DNA of 60,000 nt from Strigamia acuminata (lineage: Eukaryota; Arthropoda; Chilopoda; Geophilomorpha; Linotaeniidae). The notes beneath the pieces were generated by a model. The model did not search any database, was not told where the DNA came from, and saw only the letters and a list, made by a program, of their open reading frames with translations. The DNA lies in the NCBI GenBank assembly GCA_949358305.1, contig OX442314.1, positions 19,649,060-19,709,059 on the forward strand, read 5' to 3'. The translations under genes were made by a program, and so were the position numbers. Positions 22,701-36,900 of this stretch are shown here, one piece after another; position 1 is the stretch's first letter; each line of letters starts with the position of its first letter.

Positions 22701-25700
22701 ATTCTTGGTGTCTCAGCTGCGGCTACTATTCGAGGGCGATTCTTAATTGGTAAAATACGGTTATTTGGAAATATATTTTAATGTTGTATGGGTACATAAG
22801 TTTTAAGACTATTACTTTTCTTTCTTTTTTTTTATTTTATTTGAACACCTCATTTATGCATAGTTTGATCCATTTTTCACGACGACTATTTTTTCCAATA
22901 TGTGTCTCCGACAACGATGATCTTTAAATCGATTTAGTCTTATATTTTATACGACTTCTGTTTGAATTGAATGGGTTTTTTTCCCCCTTCTTCTCTTTCT
23001 TGTAACGTTTATTTAGTTCAGATCTTCATTAAATGATGAGACTTACTGATACAGGCTCGAGTGAACATTTTGGAATTATAAATGATGTATAGCGCGGAAA
23101 TTAAAGTGAACAGCAAATTTCTTTTTTTTTTTTTTACATGGAATTTGTCACCGTGAGAAATTGCATTTTTAAGCTGAGAAAAAAATTAAAATTAATTTGA
23201 TATCAGCAGGCGCATTCATAAAATCATTTAAACTTGTTTATATTTTTTAAACCAGTCTAAACGCAAAATTTTCCAATTTAAATTTTGCTTTTAAAAATGT
23301 ATAGACAAATTTAAATGACTTCATGAATGCGCCCATAGCGAAAAATCGAAGAAATAATTAGTACACCATTTTTGTCGCGAATATGGTAAGTTAATTCAGT
23401 AATTTCTTCATAAAAATGCTATAAATAAATTTACTGAGTAAAGCAGCAATAGCCAGATGGGAGGTTCAGTTCAGTAGGCTGTTCACGCTAGTAATTCTGT
23501 TAATGGCCTCGAGACATTTGCCATATCGTTTTAGGTTTTGTCAATGAAACTTTAATGCCACTTTATTTGATGCAAGTAAAGGAACCTTAAAGTAGACTGA
23601 CCTAGCAAAATTTGTGCACGTGCTGCCCGTTTGCAAGTTGCAAAACAGGAATAAAAGATATATACTAGATACTACATGGTGTTTAAATAAGAACGAGCCT
23701 AACTGTAGGTCTTGGAAATCAGCAAAATGGTTTCTTCGTCTCGCTACTGCTGTATGATGTCATTGATTTTCAATCTCGCCAGTTTACATAAGCTGCTGTC
23801 TCAGGATTATTCTACCTATTGTAGGATTGCTTCTGCCATTAAGCCTTCAATTCACATTTTGAAAGCTTCACCAAACCTACTTGTGCATTTCATTTAGGTC
23901 TAATAGAAGAGTAGGCTGGAGGGGAAGGATAGGCTTAATTCTACCCCCTCTTTTATATGCCTATTAAATTCCCCCCTCCTGCATTTTAAGTTTAAAAATA
24001 ACTTCATTTGGGTTTATTCTGCATAAACTGCCTGCTGGTGAAACTGAGAGCAAGTTAACATTTATTTTTCACGTTGAATTAATATTTTATAAAGAAATTT
24101 GACCGATTATTGTCAGCACCAGATATGATTTTTTTTTTGGTGTGGGGTTGTAAGCGTCACTTTAACACAAATAATGGCTTTGTGTAAAGTACAGATTGGC
24201 AGTGATTGAATTTTACTGTCGTATCAGTTTAAACGCACGAGGGCATCTGTTGAAATCAACAGACGCCTTAGCTTGGAGAAAAATTTTTTTTTTTTTTTTT
24301 TTTAAATTTTTAAATTTGACAAATATGCTGTTGCATTATTTCAAACAGTTTGAAATTCTGCAATGCAGCAGCATATTTGTCAAATTTATTTAGACCTTGG
24401 CGAATAAGCCATTTAACATGAGAGGCGCCACGTGATCGCATTTCTTCAATCCAAGCTGTGATGTTAAATTGTATATACACAACTGAATCCATTGTGGCAA
24501 AGTTGATTTTCTTTTTTTTTTCTGTCAATGCAACTCGATTACTATGGAAATTCTAAACAATAATTTTTATAAACATCCGCATTTCCTGACCCGCTGTTTT
24601 CCTGCATAAGTACAGTTTAGTTTGTTTATTTTGCTAAATATTTCCAGTTAATGTATATAGAATTTAAGCCAATATTTTTGCACAACGTTAAAACCGAACA
24701 AACCTGGTTGCTTCAACTATTCTCTGCGAATCAATAAGTGAAACTGAAACACTAAACTAAAGGTTCATTCAACTTTGAGACTTTGATACTCAGAAACAAT
24801 AACATACAAGTTGTGGGAGTGACAGTTCGATATGCAATCACAACCCTTTGCTCACTGCGTGGCTTTTTTTTTTTTTTTTTTTTTAAATATTTATAAAACT
24901 GAACGTTATTTGTAGACACTTGAACTGTCAAATTATTTATTTTGGGTGATCAGCATATAAAATTCTCATCCATGATGCATGAAAACAATGCAGAAAAGCT
25001 GCTCCACTTGCACCAGGGGCAGTCAGCTGCATAATACTCTCATTCCTCTCCCTTTTTCTTCAGACCTCAGTGTAATAAAGTGCTTGCCAGGTGTCCCCTA
25101 CCATCCAGTCTTTTGTCTTTTATTCCCCCATTCGAGCCTACACCCGATCCCTTCATTTTTAAGGGGGCTTAGGAGAGCCCAGGGGGTAGGCTGAAGGGAA
25201 TCCAGTGGCCATTCAAATTGCTTGATGGAGAGAATTGCAGCCAAGCCATCTTTTTAGTATTGAATTAAACCCCGAGGGGTTAAAATTACTGTAGTATGAT
25301 GTGACCTCTATTGTTGATTGGTTGAAAATGGTGTTAAGTGTCTGGCGAAATATCCATAATCGTAAATTAATTGAGTGTACAAATTGAAAACGCTTTAATG
25401 TGAAACTAACTGTGCGTGGGTGGCTGCGAATGTGTCTTGACAGAGAAAGAGAAAAAAAAATTAATGTAGCGCCACTTTATTTTTAATAATATTGATATTG
25501 ATTTTTCTATAGCGCACTATACCTCGAGTTAGTTGTCACATCGAATTCCATATACGGCGAAATAGTAAAATCAAAAATAGACTGTTGTATGCGATTTACT
25601 CGCCTTAAAAATATAATAAAAGGCGCGTAATGGCTTAAAACACTTGTATCACACTCCATATAATGACTATTATCATACGAAACCATAAATTGGGGTATGC

Positions 25701-28700
25701 AGGAGCGCGTATGGAAGCAATAAGATTTTAGTTGTATAATATGATAGATGAAAAAAATATGATCACCTTTTTATCATGTGCTTTATGGTGTGTGTAACCA
25801 AGGAACATAAGAGTAAAGAAAGAGAAGAGGCCACATGCACTTAATCTTGTTATGGATGAGTCCCCTGATGCAGTGGCAACCACAGTCATGTTTCTATTCG
25901 TTGAAAGAGAGGACACTGATAATATTTTCATGTCAGTGACAGGAGATTTTTTGGACTTTTGTTAACCCCAAAGGATGTGACACAACCTAGGGAGTTAGTG
26001 CCAATCTGTCAAAATGTGGAGAATGTAATTTTCTCTCGACGTTTAAAAAGGAAGAAAGGTTTAAGTTATTGACTGCATTGTTGGTGTTATATACAGCACG
26101 AATGACTGGTTTATGTTGTACAGTGTACAGTTAATTTCGGTTGGTTGTGGCGGGCTTTAATTACGGTATAGTCGTAATTAATATTGCTCTAGTTTAGACT
26201 AAGTTTGGGTTTTATTTGAATGGAGGGTGGAATTGTTTTCGTTTTAATTTTTCGTTTTGTTTTTATATACACAATAAAGGCGCGTACTGTTAGATTTTTA
26301 AATTTCTTTTTTCTTGAAAATGTAAACATGTCAAGGTTGGAAATGGGGGCAAAAAGTGGCGCCACCACCATGCAGTTTTGTAGAACGTTTATTCGAGTTT
26401 TGTGAATGTTTAGGAAATACACGTTTTTTCCATTAGGCATAATTGTGGTTTCATCATGCGCTTGGAAGGAAATAGAATGTCATGGATATTAGCTTTAAAC
26501 CACAATTCAATGGCCATGCTCAACGAGCTGTTCTAACAATTAATAATATCGGAAATTTGCATGCTAAAATTTAAATGCAGATTTCTGCGAGTGACTATAT
26601 ATTGTTTTGGTTTTGGATATCTGCAAACTCCATTAGGCTGGAGATAATCTTTTGTGCAGTTATTGTTGGAGTTACTTAGAAAAAGCTAATCACATTTCCT
26701 GGCAAGTGTTTATTTAGTGCTACGTAAACGTTTATCAACTTTAACACAGCACAAGTCCCCCTTGTATTTTTATGTGCTTGAGATGTTCCGTATGGTTACC
26801 ACATGTTTTCTTACTCTATACATATCATTGCTGTTATTATAATATAATAACACCACGAAAAGCAAATTTTTTACGCGTAAATATAGTGCAGTTATAACGA
26901 TTACTGCTGAAAAGTGGGCTAGATACGTAAATAGAATCTAATTTAAGAAGAAAAATCATTTTATTGAAGTATTTGCTGTGATAAAGTATTTGGGAAAATA
27001 AAGTGGGCGAATATAAAGAGAAGAAGAAGGAAAAAAAAGCATTTTATTGATTTGTTAACCGCTTGCTACTTCAATATGGGTATAGCATCTTCTACAGCAT
27101 ATGGCTTTTATATTCACCACCTCTTCCTTTTTATTTTTCATATAAAAACGGAAGGCAAAAAAGGCTTTACATGTGTTCAATTCATTGCATGTCTTGAGTT
27201 TAGGTTGGCGTGTTTGTATAAAAATGAGCCATTTTCTCCATTCACTCTCTTTTTTTGTTAACTCTTTCTGTACACAGTGCATGCATTTTATTGATTGTGT
27301 CTGGCTTGGTCAACAATATCCAAATTTATTGTTTAATTTGGTGTGCTGGCAAGAGAAGGCAGCAAAGAAAATGAGAAAATGTAAAGAAGAGTTTTCAGAT
27401 TGTGGCTGGCAGCGACAGGATGAAAAAAGTAGGTCTAACTTGTGATTAGCTTCACATGACATGTGAGGTCTATTATTATTTACAGAAAGCCCGAAGGTAG
27501 CCCATTTTTTATTTAGAGGTTTTTATTTTTATTTTTCAAACGCTGTGCTTTATAAGTTGAGCTAAATAATTTTGGTTGTTAATTTAATTAATTTCTTAGT
27601 CGCTTTAATTGAAGACGAAAGGGATTTTTAGTTGTTGGGGTGGTGATTGTGGGTTCGAGAAATGGTATCTATTGACTTTACCCCCTCCCTTGTGTCCCCC
27701 TGTGGAAAAGTGTGTTTCCAAGGGAGGGAGGGTTTTGGATGTGTGGATTAGCAGGAGTGTGAATCAATAGCAACTAGAAGGAGAGCGAGAGAGAGAGAAT
27801 TGAGAAAGAGGAATGTAACGGAGGCAAGTAATGTAATATTCATGTAGACCTAATAGTTGCTAGTCAATTTCACACCAAGAGACTGGGAAGTTGTCAATTT
27901 TGGAGGTATGAAAAGCGAGAAGAGTGGGAGAGGGAAAAAAAATGGCTGAAAAATGTGGTGAAAATGAAAATGGCTTCCAAGGAAATGATTATCTGGATTG
28001 AGGATGTGATGTCACGCTTGAACCGGATGTAGGTTGGGTTGGGCTTTAGAGAAAGATTGGTTCAATTTTGATTAAGTTTGAGAGCTAATAATACGGGATT
28101 ATTACAGTTATTAGGAGTTGGGAAAATGTTTGAAAAGAGGAAAATGAAATCTTAATTTGAGAAGTGAGTTGGGATGATTGAAATTTGGAGATAATTTCAT
28201 ATTGGGCCTTTTTGAAGAGCAGACGCAGAGTCATTACTAGGGGCGTCACGCAACATAGTATCTAGTGTTAACTGAGCTATAAACAATGCCAACTGTGGCA
28301 TGTAATAAAAGCATCAAAGAAACTTATGTAAGTCCAACTGGGATGTTAACAGGCGCCATTAGTGTCTTGACAAAGAGTTATTGTTGCGCAAGGGGGTAGA
28401 GAAAAGCGAGCAAAAGCTTCCTGTCGTTTGCACCAGATGGCAACATGGCCGGCCGACTACTATCACTGTTGCTATAGGCAACACTTGTGGCCCTGATGTC
28501 TGTTTAACATCATTCGTGCAAAATTTGACACATTTTAGAGGCCGCGCTTTTATATCACTAATCCGCGACGCCCATTTTGAGTATTATTTATATTTATAGC
28601 GGTTTAGCCTTAAAGCAGACGTGTTGTCGAAAAATGTAATCATAGATAAACTAAACCTTTAGTTTTGTCACTTTAATTTTGGTTGGTCGGTTGCTTTTCA

Positions 28701-31700
28701 TAAATTGGAAAACCGCAAACAAGCGCTGCAAAGTTGAAAGTTGGTGTGGTGTTTGGTATTAAATTAAGATTTAAAGTATCTCTAATCAATTAATTAATTT
28801 CTTTTTCCTTTCTTCGCCAGATTCTGTGTACATTGAAAGCCAACGTCCGGAACAACCATACTTTATCTGCACAATACTAGACTTCCAACGGGTAAGCAAA
28901 CAACGCATTTCCTTCTCTTTCCGTTAGGAGCGCTGTGCGCCAATATAGCTTTGATTTCAACTTTGTTCTTGTAAATATTGATTGTTGGCGCCCACTGCAC
29001 ACGGATTTAAGGGCGGAAGAAGCAATGAAAAGGAGTGGTGCAAATCTCAGTTTATTCCCTTTTCTCTTTTCACTTCGCCCAATGCTCTTTAAAGATGAGA
29101 CTCGATGCTCGAAAGATGGCGAGATTATTGTTCTATCGCTATTTGCGGCTTGATGCGTGTTTGCAACGGCAGCGCAACATCGAATCGAGTGGCTTGTAGA
29201 ACAAGCTCAACGCGTCTATCTCACACTTTTTTTTTATCTTTTATTTTTATTTTGCTTCATATTTAGATGAATGAAAGGAAACAATTTAGTGCGTGCAATA
29301 AAAGGCGGAATATTAAGTTTAAACTATCATGCTTCAACCTACACGGCAAATTTTGACCAACAAAATTTTTTTTCTTTTTTATTTTCTTTCTAAAAATGAA
29401 ATTTAAAAAATGAAATAATTAAAAAGTAGAATCATTTTTCTAATTTTTCTGAAATTGACTCCGGTTTTTAAATGAGTTGAATGCACAATGTTTAATTTTA
29501 TATCACATCTTTTAACTTAATTGAAAACTAAACGTTAGACGCGTCGGTTTTATTTATCAAGGTATAAAAAGAAAATAATATAATAATTTAATTTTATTTG
29601 TATTTTATTTCTTGTTGTTTGTTATTTATTCATTTGATTTATTTCAAACGAGAAGGTGAAATGTTTGAAGGCGTTAAGGGATAGAGATAGAAATAAAATA
29701 TTAAGGTGGAGATTTTTAAAAATTTCACCAGAGGGATTTGGAAGTTGGGACTAGAGACTTAGAGAGCTGAAACTAGGTCTTACAGTAAATCAGGATTTAC
29801 TAATTCATTGCATCGCCAGTCCGCTATCATTTGTATTCCACATCAAGCATGGCTCCGTAATTAGATTAAGTCAACATTCTAAGTGTATACGAGCTCGTTA
29901 CTGATGGTTGTCATAGCAATAGATTTGATTTGAGTGATTAGGCCAGGTCATATCCGGGCACCAAGTGCTGAGGATACTGTTTTTAAGCGATCAAACGACC
30001 CCTAGTATCTGATCTCTAAACTGTTTGCTATTCGAGTGGTGAATTGCGCAATAATTCAAGTGCGAGGGACGTTGTGTCCCACAATGTGGTGTGCAATGCA
30101 GCGCACCATTCATGTGAATATATAGGTGCGTCCAAAAGAAAACGACGAATAGCAAGTGAAGCCTGAGACGAAGGAAAAAAAGTGGGGGGAAAATACAGTT
30201 GGATTAATGTCAGACAATAGCAATTTGGAAAGTAATTTAAACGAGTCTAGATGAATGGTTTTGAAACATTGAACGGATTATTGTAAACGTGCTTGAAAAA
30301 CATTAAAATTGCATGTTTGAACTTTGTGGGCAAACTTTTTCTTCTTTAAGTTTCTTTCTGTATGAATTTTTAATCGCTAAAATTCTCTTTTTTAAATTAA
30401 AAGTAGCATTTTATTGACCGAACCTGGTTTATTGAGATTTAAATCAAGAATTTATATGGATTTATAAATCCTGAGATTTTGTTTGAGATTTTAGGGAGAT
30501 TTTGAAGATTTAGATTGTTGATCAACAGGATAAGTAAATAACATCTTATTTTAAAGATTTGAATAGAAAAATCGTCACAATTTCACTTGGATGTTTACCA
30601 ATCGATTCTATTGAATGTTTTTCATACGTTTGATTATGTAAGGGAGGAAATCAGGCCAATTAAGGTTGGTTTTTATTTATTTTATTTCCCTTTAGATTAT
30701 TTTGTTAAGCAGGATCAAAAATGAACCAAATTAAAAAAAGATTTTAGCCAGCAGAGCAAATAATAATAATATATTAAAGAAAATATTACAATTCAAACAA
30801 GCAGAACTTGTTTAAATAACATTTTTAAAGCAGATTAACACACAAAATCAGCTTATTTAAAATAGTGTTGTTCAATTTCGATGACGTTACGAATGCAAGC
30901 AGCGTAAATTTGCTCACAATGGTTCGTTTAGATAAGGGAGTTTTGCAAGGACGAACACCAGATAGCATAATGAAAGAGCTCAATGAAATAACCCAATTAG
31001 TTGTTTATTATTTTGAAATAAAACGGAATAGGTAGATGATTATTTCTTTGGGTGGAATTTAATTTGAATAATATGCTCTCAATGATTGATGGCTATGGAT
31101 TCGCGGAGCATTCATTATACCTCTGCACATGGTGCGCTGGAAATAAAGTCAATCAGCTGTAGAGATGTATTTATCTGGGATTGAAGATAATTGTATCTAA
31201 AAATTTCCTCGTGGAATGCTTTCCGTCCGCTCTTCCAATAAAAATAACTTGTGCTTCGCGCTTATATTTACGACTTTGTGAATTGACAAATCCAATTATT
31301 TTGAACCCGAACTAATCTAACCAACATTCCTCTATGAAACCTGCACATCACTAGGTAAGGACTAAAAGGCAGATAATTGCACCTTTTTTCTTTTTCTTTT
31401 CTGCTGAATTTATTTCCTTAGGCTGAAATAATGTCGAATGCTAATGTTGAGCAATAAATGTTAAGTGTAGGAGGAAAACACATCAATTCTAGCAGTGCAA
31501 GAGAAATAAACTTGTGGCTGTATTAATTTGCGTCTGTTTAGACCTGTCAGCAGTCTTGGGTTGTGGGTAAACTGAAAACAACATTGGTTTTGTAAATAGG
31601 AGATGGTTTAGAAGGGCAAAAGGTCTTTTTAAGTAAACTGTTATCTTGGTTATTTGATAAGATTGACGAGAGTGGGAGCCACTATTCTTGATCCATTTAA

Positions 31701-33875
31701 CTTGGCTCTTCCTAAACTATTCATGCTCTTAGGATTGAATTAGAAAGTAAATCATTGATAAGATTTTGTGTAATTACTTTTATTAGCTTTGATCGAATAC
31801 TTCCAACAACGACTAAAGACAACTGACTCGAGTGAAATTAATATATAACTAGATTACGTCTCGTTTTAATCATGGTATCAATTTAATCATCTCCATTTCC
31901 TTTCTGTGTCAATAAAAATCTATTAGCTTGATTAATGCTGAACAGAAGTTAAGTGCAAAATGATTTTACTTTTACGGCGCTCGAAGGTACGAAATTTGAC
32001 CGTTTATGTCGATATTTAGATTAAAGTGTACACTTTGAATTGTATTGTATTTTATCATATGTAAACACTCGCATAAAATGCATCAACATGCAAAAGGTCG
32101 GTTGCTCATTTTCCTTTTCTTCAAAGCAATAAAGACAGAAAACACCTCTTGATGCCCATTAATAATTTTCTGGTAGCAATGAACTGCGAATTGGAAATCA
32201 TTCTCCATTTCGACGTTAAAAGTGCACGTATTTACCCCCCATTTTCATCTGCTATTACCGTTTGAATAGCCCCTTTTTCCTCTCCTTTTTGTCTCCCGAT
32301 AACCCGTGAAATACTATACCTCGAAACGCAGTGACGTGTTTGAAATTGCAGTGTTTGCTTGCTTCCGGTGTTGTACAGTTTAGTTTACCTGTGCGTGTTT
32401 ACAGAGATAAAAGGCATTTTGTACCAACTTCCTCCCCTAATTTGCATCCGAAAACATTTTAATTTTGTTTTTCGAAGAATGCAATGTCAATATTTAAGTA
32501 AAATCAAAAAGTTACCTAATATTTTTCGAACAAGATATATTTTTTGATAGGATTTTGCCCCTTTCCCACTATTTTCTTTGCTTGAATGGGCTTTGAATGG
32601 CGTATAAATTGCCAGATGATACTTCATTATACACTTGGGTGATTTGTGGCACTAAAGGGTTAGTCCATTTTGTTTTGAAGGTGAGCGTTGTTAAGAGACC
32701 CAGGTGTGTGTGTTTTTTTTTCTGACGAGGCTTTGAGGAGGCTAGAGGTTCATTATAATGAGGCGTATCAATTAACTCGATACTACGAAGTGCTGTATTA
32801 TTTTAAATGGATTAATTGCACGTTTCACGGTTTATTTATCATTTATGATTTGAATCGATAGGAAGTATAGTAATTACGGCGCTGTGTAAATAATTAAGCA
32901 TATTTACAAATTTTTCTTAGAAAAAATGTTAAGCTGAGAAATAATTTAAGTTTCTTATAATATAATATTTCAAGTGGAAAGTAAAAATAAATTTTTTTCT
33001 TCACAAATTAAATTTTTAATATTTGGATTTTTTTTATTTAAAAGATTTTTTTTATTTATTTATAAAAATGTATCAAATATAGAAAAGAAATAAAATAAGT
33101 GAATGCATAATGTAAACATTCTAAAGTAATTTTCCTGGCAAGCAACGGCAGTATTTAAAATGCATAAATAGGTAGAAAAATTAAATTAGAAATGAAATTT
33201 GATTAATATTAAATTAAAGATGCTTAATTCATGTGACACGTTTAATCATCAACACTATTGATACTTGATTTAATTCTTTGATTTAATCGGCTCTTCCTGT
33301 CATTTTGCACGAATTTTTGCTAACCTGCGGAGGAGAGTAGAGCTTTAGTCTCGCCTTCCCTGACCGAACGCTGGAGTTTTGTTGGTGTCAGGTTTTGAGA
33401 GAACCAAGCCACACTCTCTCTGGTGGCTCCTTAATTCAACATAGCTCCCCCTCCTACATTTGCAGATGTCATCAATTGGATTTTGACTTTTTATGTCATT
33501 TTTGTGTGTGACGTGACTTGTGTGTGACGTGACGACATGATGAGCTCACCGTGGATTACGTCCTTAATCCGACTGAGATTGGGGTAAGAAGATGATTATT
33601 GGATATTAGCCGTAAACATTTTTTTCGGTATGTTTTGCAATAATTTTTTAATCACTTTTCTTAATGATTTTAAGCCAATTATGTCGAAATGGACGTTTAT
33701 TTCCGTTAATATTTTTCTTTGTTTGACGTAATTAAGATAATTTGGGTAGTAAATATTTATGTGAATCGAAAACTGTGCCAGGGATTATTTTACAACATGG
33801 AAACTTCAAAGTAATGAATGTGTAAATAGTTTTTTTGTTTTGGGTGAATAATCACATAAAAGTAGGCTGTATATC

Positions 33876-33912
<37 letters not shown>

Positions 33913-36900
33913 TTGCATTACCTAAACAACACGAAATTTTTCTGTTTTGTCAAGAATTTTCTTCAAGTTATTAATCACTTTTTTATTATTTGAAAATTCA
34001 AATTTTAAGCGTATGCATTAATAAGATATACACCTTGGATCATTGACATTTGACCCACATGGCCGTTAAGGAAAAATCTTTTCTTTTATTTACATTTTTT
34101 TTGTGTGTGTGTGTGTGAGTTTAAGAAAAATCCTCGTTGCTTTTGTCAAAGTGTTTTCTTGTCCCTTATCTGTTTTTTTAAAGCCAACTTTTGTGTGTTC
34201 AAAAAGCTTGAAGGAAGGAAAGAAGTAATCTTTTTAAAGAGCTAACATCACATGTGCTACTAGAGGTTATTGACAAGAATGTCAAGAATTGTATTTAAGG
34301 TGAAGCTGGAATTTGAGGAACCATTCATTTTACTCGCTATTTATTTTTATGCAAGTCAGATAAATTTCTTGTCAAATTGGATTGAGTCATTCTAATTTTT
34401 CAATGAGATTACACGAGCGATTGCTATACGCGCCATATTTGGCCAGGCTTCAATTTAGGCCCTGATATTAAACATCAAAAGGGTTGTCAAACACACAAAA
34501 GTTATTTTTTTTATTCTTGAAAAGATAAAAACATGTCTCAAAGGTATTTATTTATTTTTTAATATGCAGTAGACGAAATGAACCATAAAGTGTATTGACA
34601 TTCCAAATCAAAATGCTTTTTGCATTAACATTAAATTACCCTCTGCGTAAATGTAAAATAATGTGTAATTAAATATGAGCATTTTTTTTTCTGCCCGAAT
34701 TTAATTATAAGTTTAGAAAGCGCATTAGAAACTAGTTATTAAATTAAAAAATATTTATAGCTGTAATTTTTCAGCATTATTATAAATTATATAAATAAAT
34801 TTGAAAGAAGAAGGGAAAAAAAAGTCTTTTAACCTTCTTTTCAAGTCTAACTGCCATGTAGTAAAAATTGTATAAAAGGGGATCTCTTTTTGTTGTAATG
34901 CAACTCCACCTCTCTCAACTCATGTCAAAAGATTCATTCTACCCTTAACCCCCTCTTTTCTGGTTTTACCCCCAACCACAAGCGCAGTGCCCTGACTAAA
35001 GCTCTTGAAGACTATTTGAATTATGGCCATACATGTGCCCTGCTGGAGGCCATACCAATGGCAGACCTCCTACCTCACTTCCTTTAACAACATCACCATC
35101 TTCGTTGCTGCCTCTTGAAGGAGACCATCCCCTTTATTCAAGTAAACATTAGGTTTGTTTCTAAGATGAGCTTTATGCCCATGTTTATGAGCTAGTTTGT
35201 GTCAAAATGGCCGCCGTATATAGTAGGCAATGTGAAAAAGGGGCCATAAAATGGAGAGATTGCTGTGAAGGATGAAAATAGTTTGGGGAAAAAAGGGTTA
35301 CTTTTGGGTCAATGGAGATTTTGAATGGGCCTGGAATTGACTGTCAATGGTTGGTCGTGTGTGCAAGAAAACAAAATATTTAAATTTTATTATACAAGTT
35401 TAAAAAACAAGTAAATTGGTTTTTATTTTCGTTTGAGCTCATTTTGTTGACTTGGAGTTGTGTTTTGAGCTCATTAAGTGATTATTTGAATACAAGTAGC
35501 CGGTGAAAGCAAATGCAGGTTGCTTCAGATTGAATTAAGTTGTTTTTAAAACTTTTGGATTGAGAATGCAAAACTAGTTTGTACAAATGTTCCAGCAAAT
35601 GACGATGACGAGTCTTATGAAGAAAATAGTTGCCATGACAGCTCTCGCAAATGGAGTAGAAAATTACAAGTAAGGAGAGGCGGTGGTAAGAGATGTGAAT
35701 TAAATCGCCCCTTTTTTTATTGCTACCATAGCAACAACGCAGTTGTCATGGTTGCAGCGATAAATAGAGTACAAAGAATCTGAGTTATGCTTCCAAGGGG
35801 CTTTTATGTGATTACAAGTTTGAAGATTGCCATTTGTTTTCTTATTTTTTTTTGTTCCTCTGCGTTTTATTTTCTAAAAACAATTTAAATGCTGAAAATA
35901 ATGAGATTAACATCAGAGCGTTTTTTGTTTCTATTTTGTGCGATTAAAAAGCGGGTTTATACCAGTTTAAGTGACGAGAGCATTTGTGCGGTTGCTATGG
36001 TGACAGCTTTTATCGAGGGGATTGTAGCACATCTGCTACAGTTGCATTATATCAGGCAAGCAGAAACAAGGTTGAAAAGGATCTGGCATGGCAACATTAG
36101 CTTTGGATGTCACGGTTTGGGGTGCAAGATGGTGGAGTGGGGTTGCAGCCTTACAGGGCATGGGCTGGATGACGTCATAAAATGATGGCGTCATTCAAAA
36201 TAGCAATACACATTTTTATGTGAGGTAAAGTGCAGTGAGATGTGACAGAGCAATTTCAAGAATTCAATATACTTGGAGCATTTGAACTAGCATTTATCAC
36301 TCATGCGACTAATTTTTTTTTTGTATGAAATATTTTTGCTGATGTGTCATGTTTAAGTGTCAAGTTTCTTTGTTTGTTGCTGGTGTACTTGTACGTTTAA
36401 TTGGATATTGTTTATGACTGCTAATTGTTATTTGTTGGAGGTCGAGGGAAGGTTTTCAGGTCAAACGAGTGTTAGTTCTCATTTAAAAAAAAAAAAAAAA
36501 GGTGTCTTCAAATGTTTGTTTATTTAGCGTTTATTTAGCCGGTTTTTTTTTTCTATGTTGGCGGAAAAATAAATTTTCGGTTTTCATAGTCAACAAACGA
36601 GAATTTCTGTGAATTTTTTTTTCTTTGAAATTCAATTTCAACCTCAAAATTGTAACAAAAAAAAACGGGTCGTATATTCACGTGTTAGTTTGCACGCATC
36701 AGGTTTTTTTTTTTTAAATTAATAATTTATCCTGTGTGTGATAATAAACCGGAATAAGTTAATTGCACGTTGAGTGAGTTTGTAAGAATTGTAAAATTGT
36801 GGCCGAGTTTGAAAAATGGTGAAAGTCAAAGTCGAAAGGTGATATTAAAATTTAAGGTGTTTGCAGTATTGTTGTAATAGGATCCCGTATAATGGCCGCT

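Larger units (their letters stand above)
19726..28820 (+). other. Atrophin intron 1 (9.1 kb)
   Basis: Holds a Tc1/mariner-like MITE (20113), a copy of a two-copy fold-back family (22524), another fold-back (23209) and a minus-strand poly(A)-tailed piece with terminal palindrome (24279-24528), all listed separately. It also has T-runs at about 24279-24303 and 24867-24884, and an X-box at 28468. No nested gene was recognised. Confidence 0.85.

Noticed and set aside
24312-24387. Possible microRNA precursor
   Set aside because: The stem is long enough, but the centre has essentially no loop, so a head-to-head duplication fits better than a pre-miRNA.
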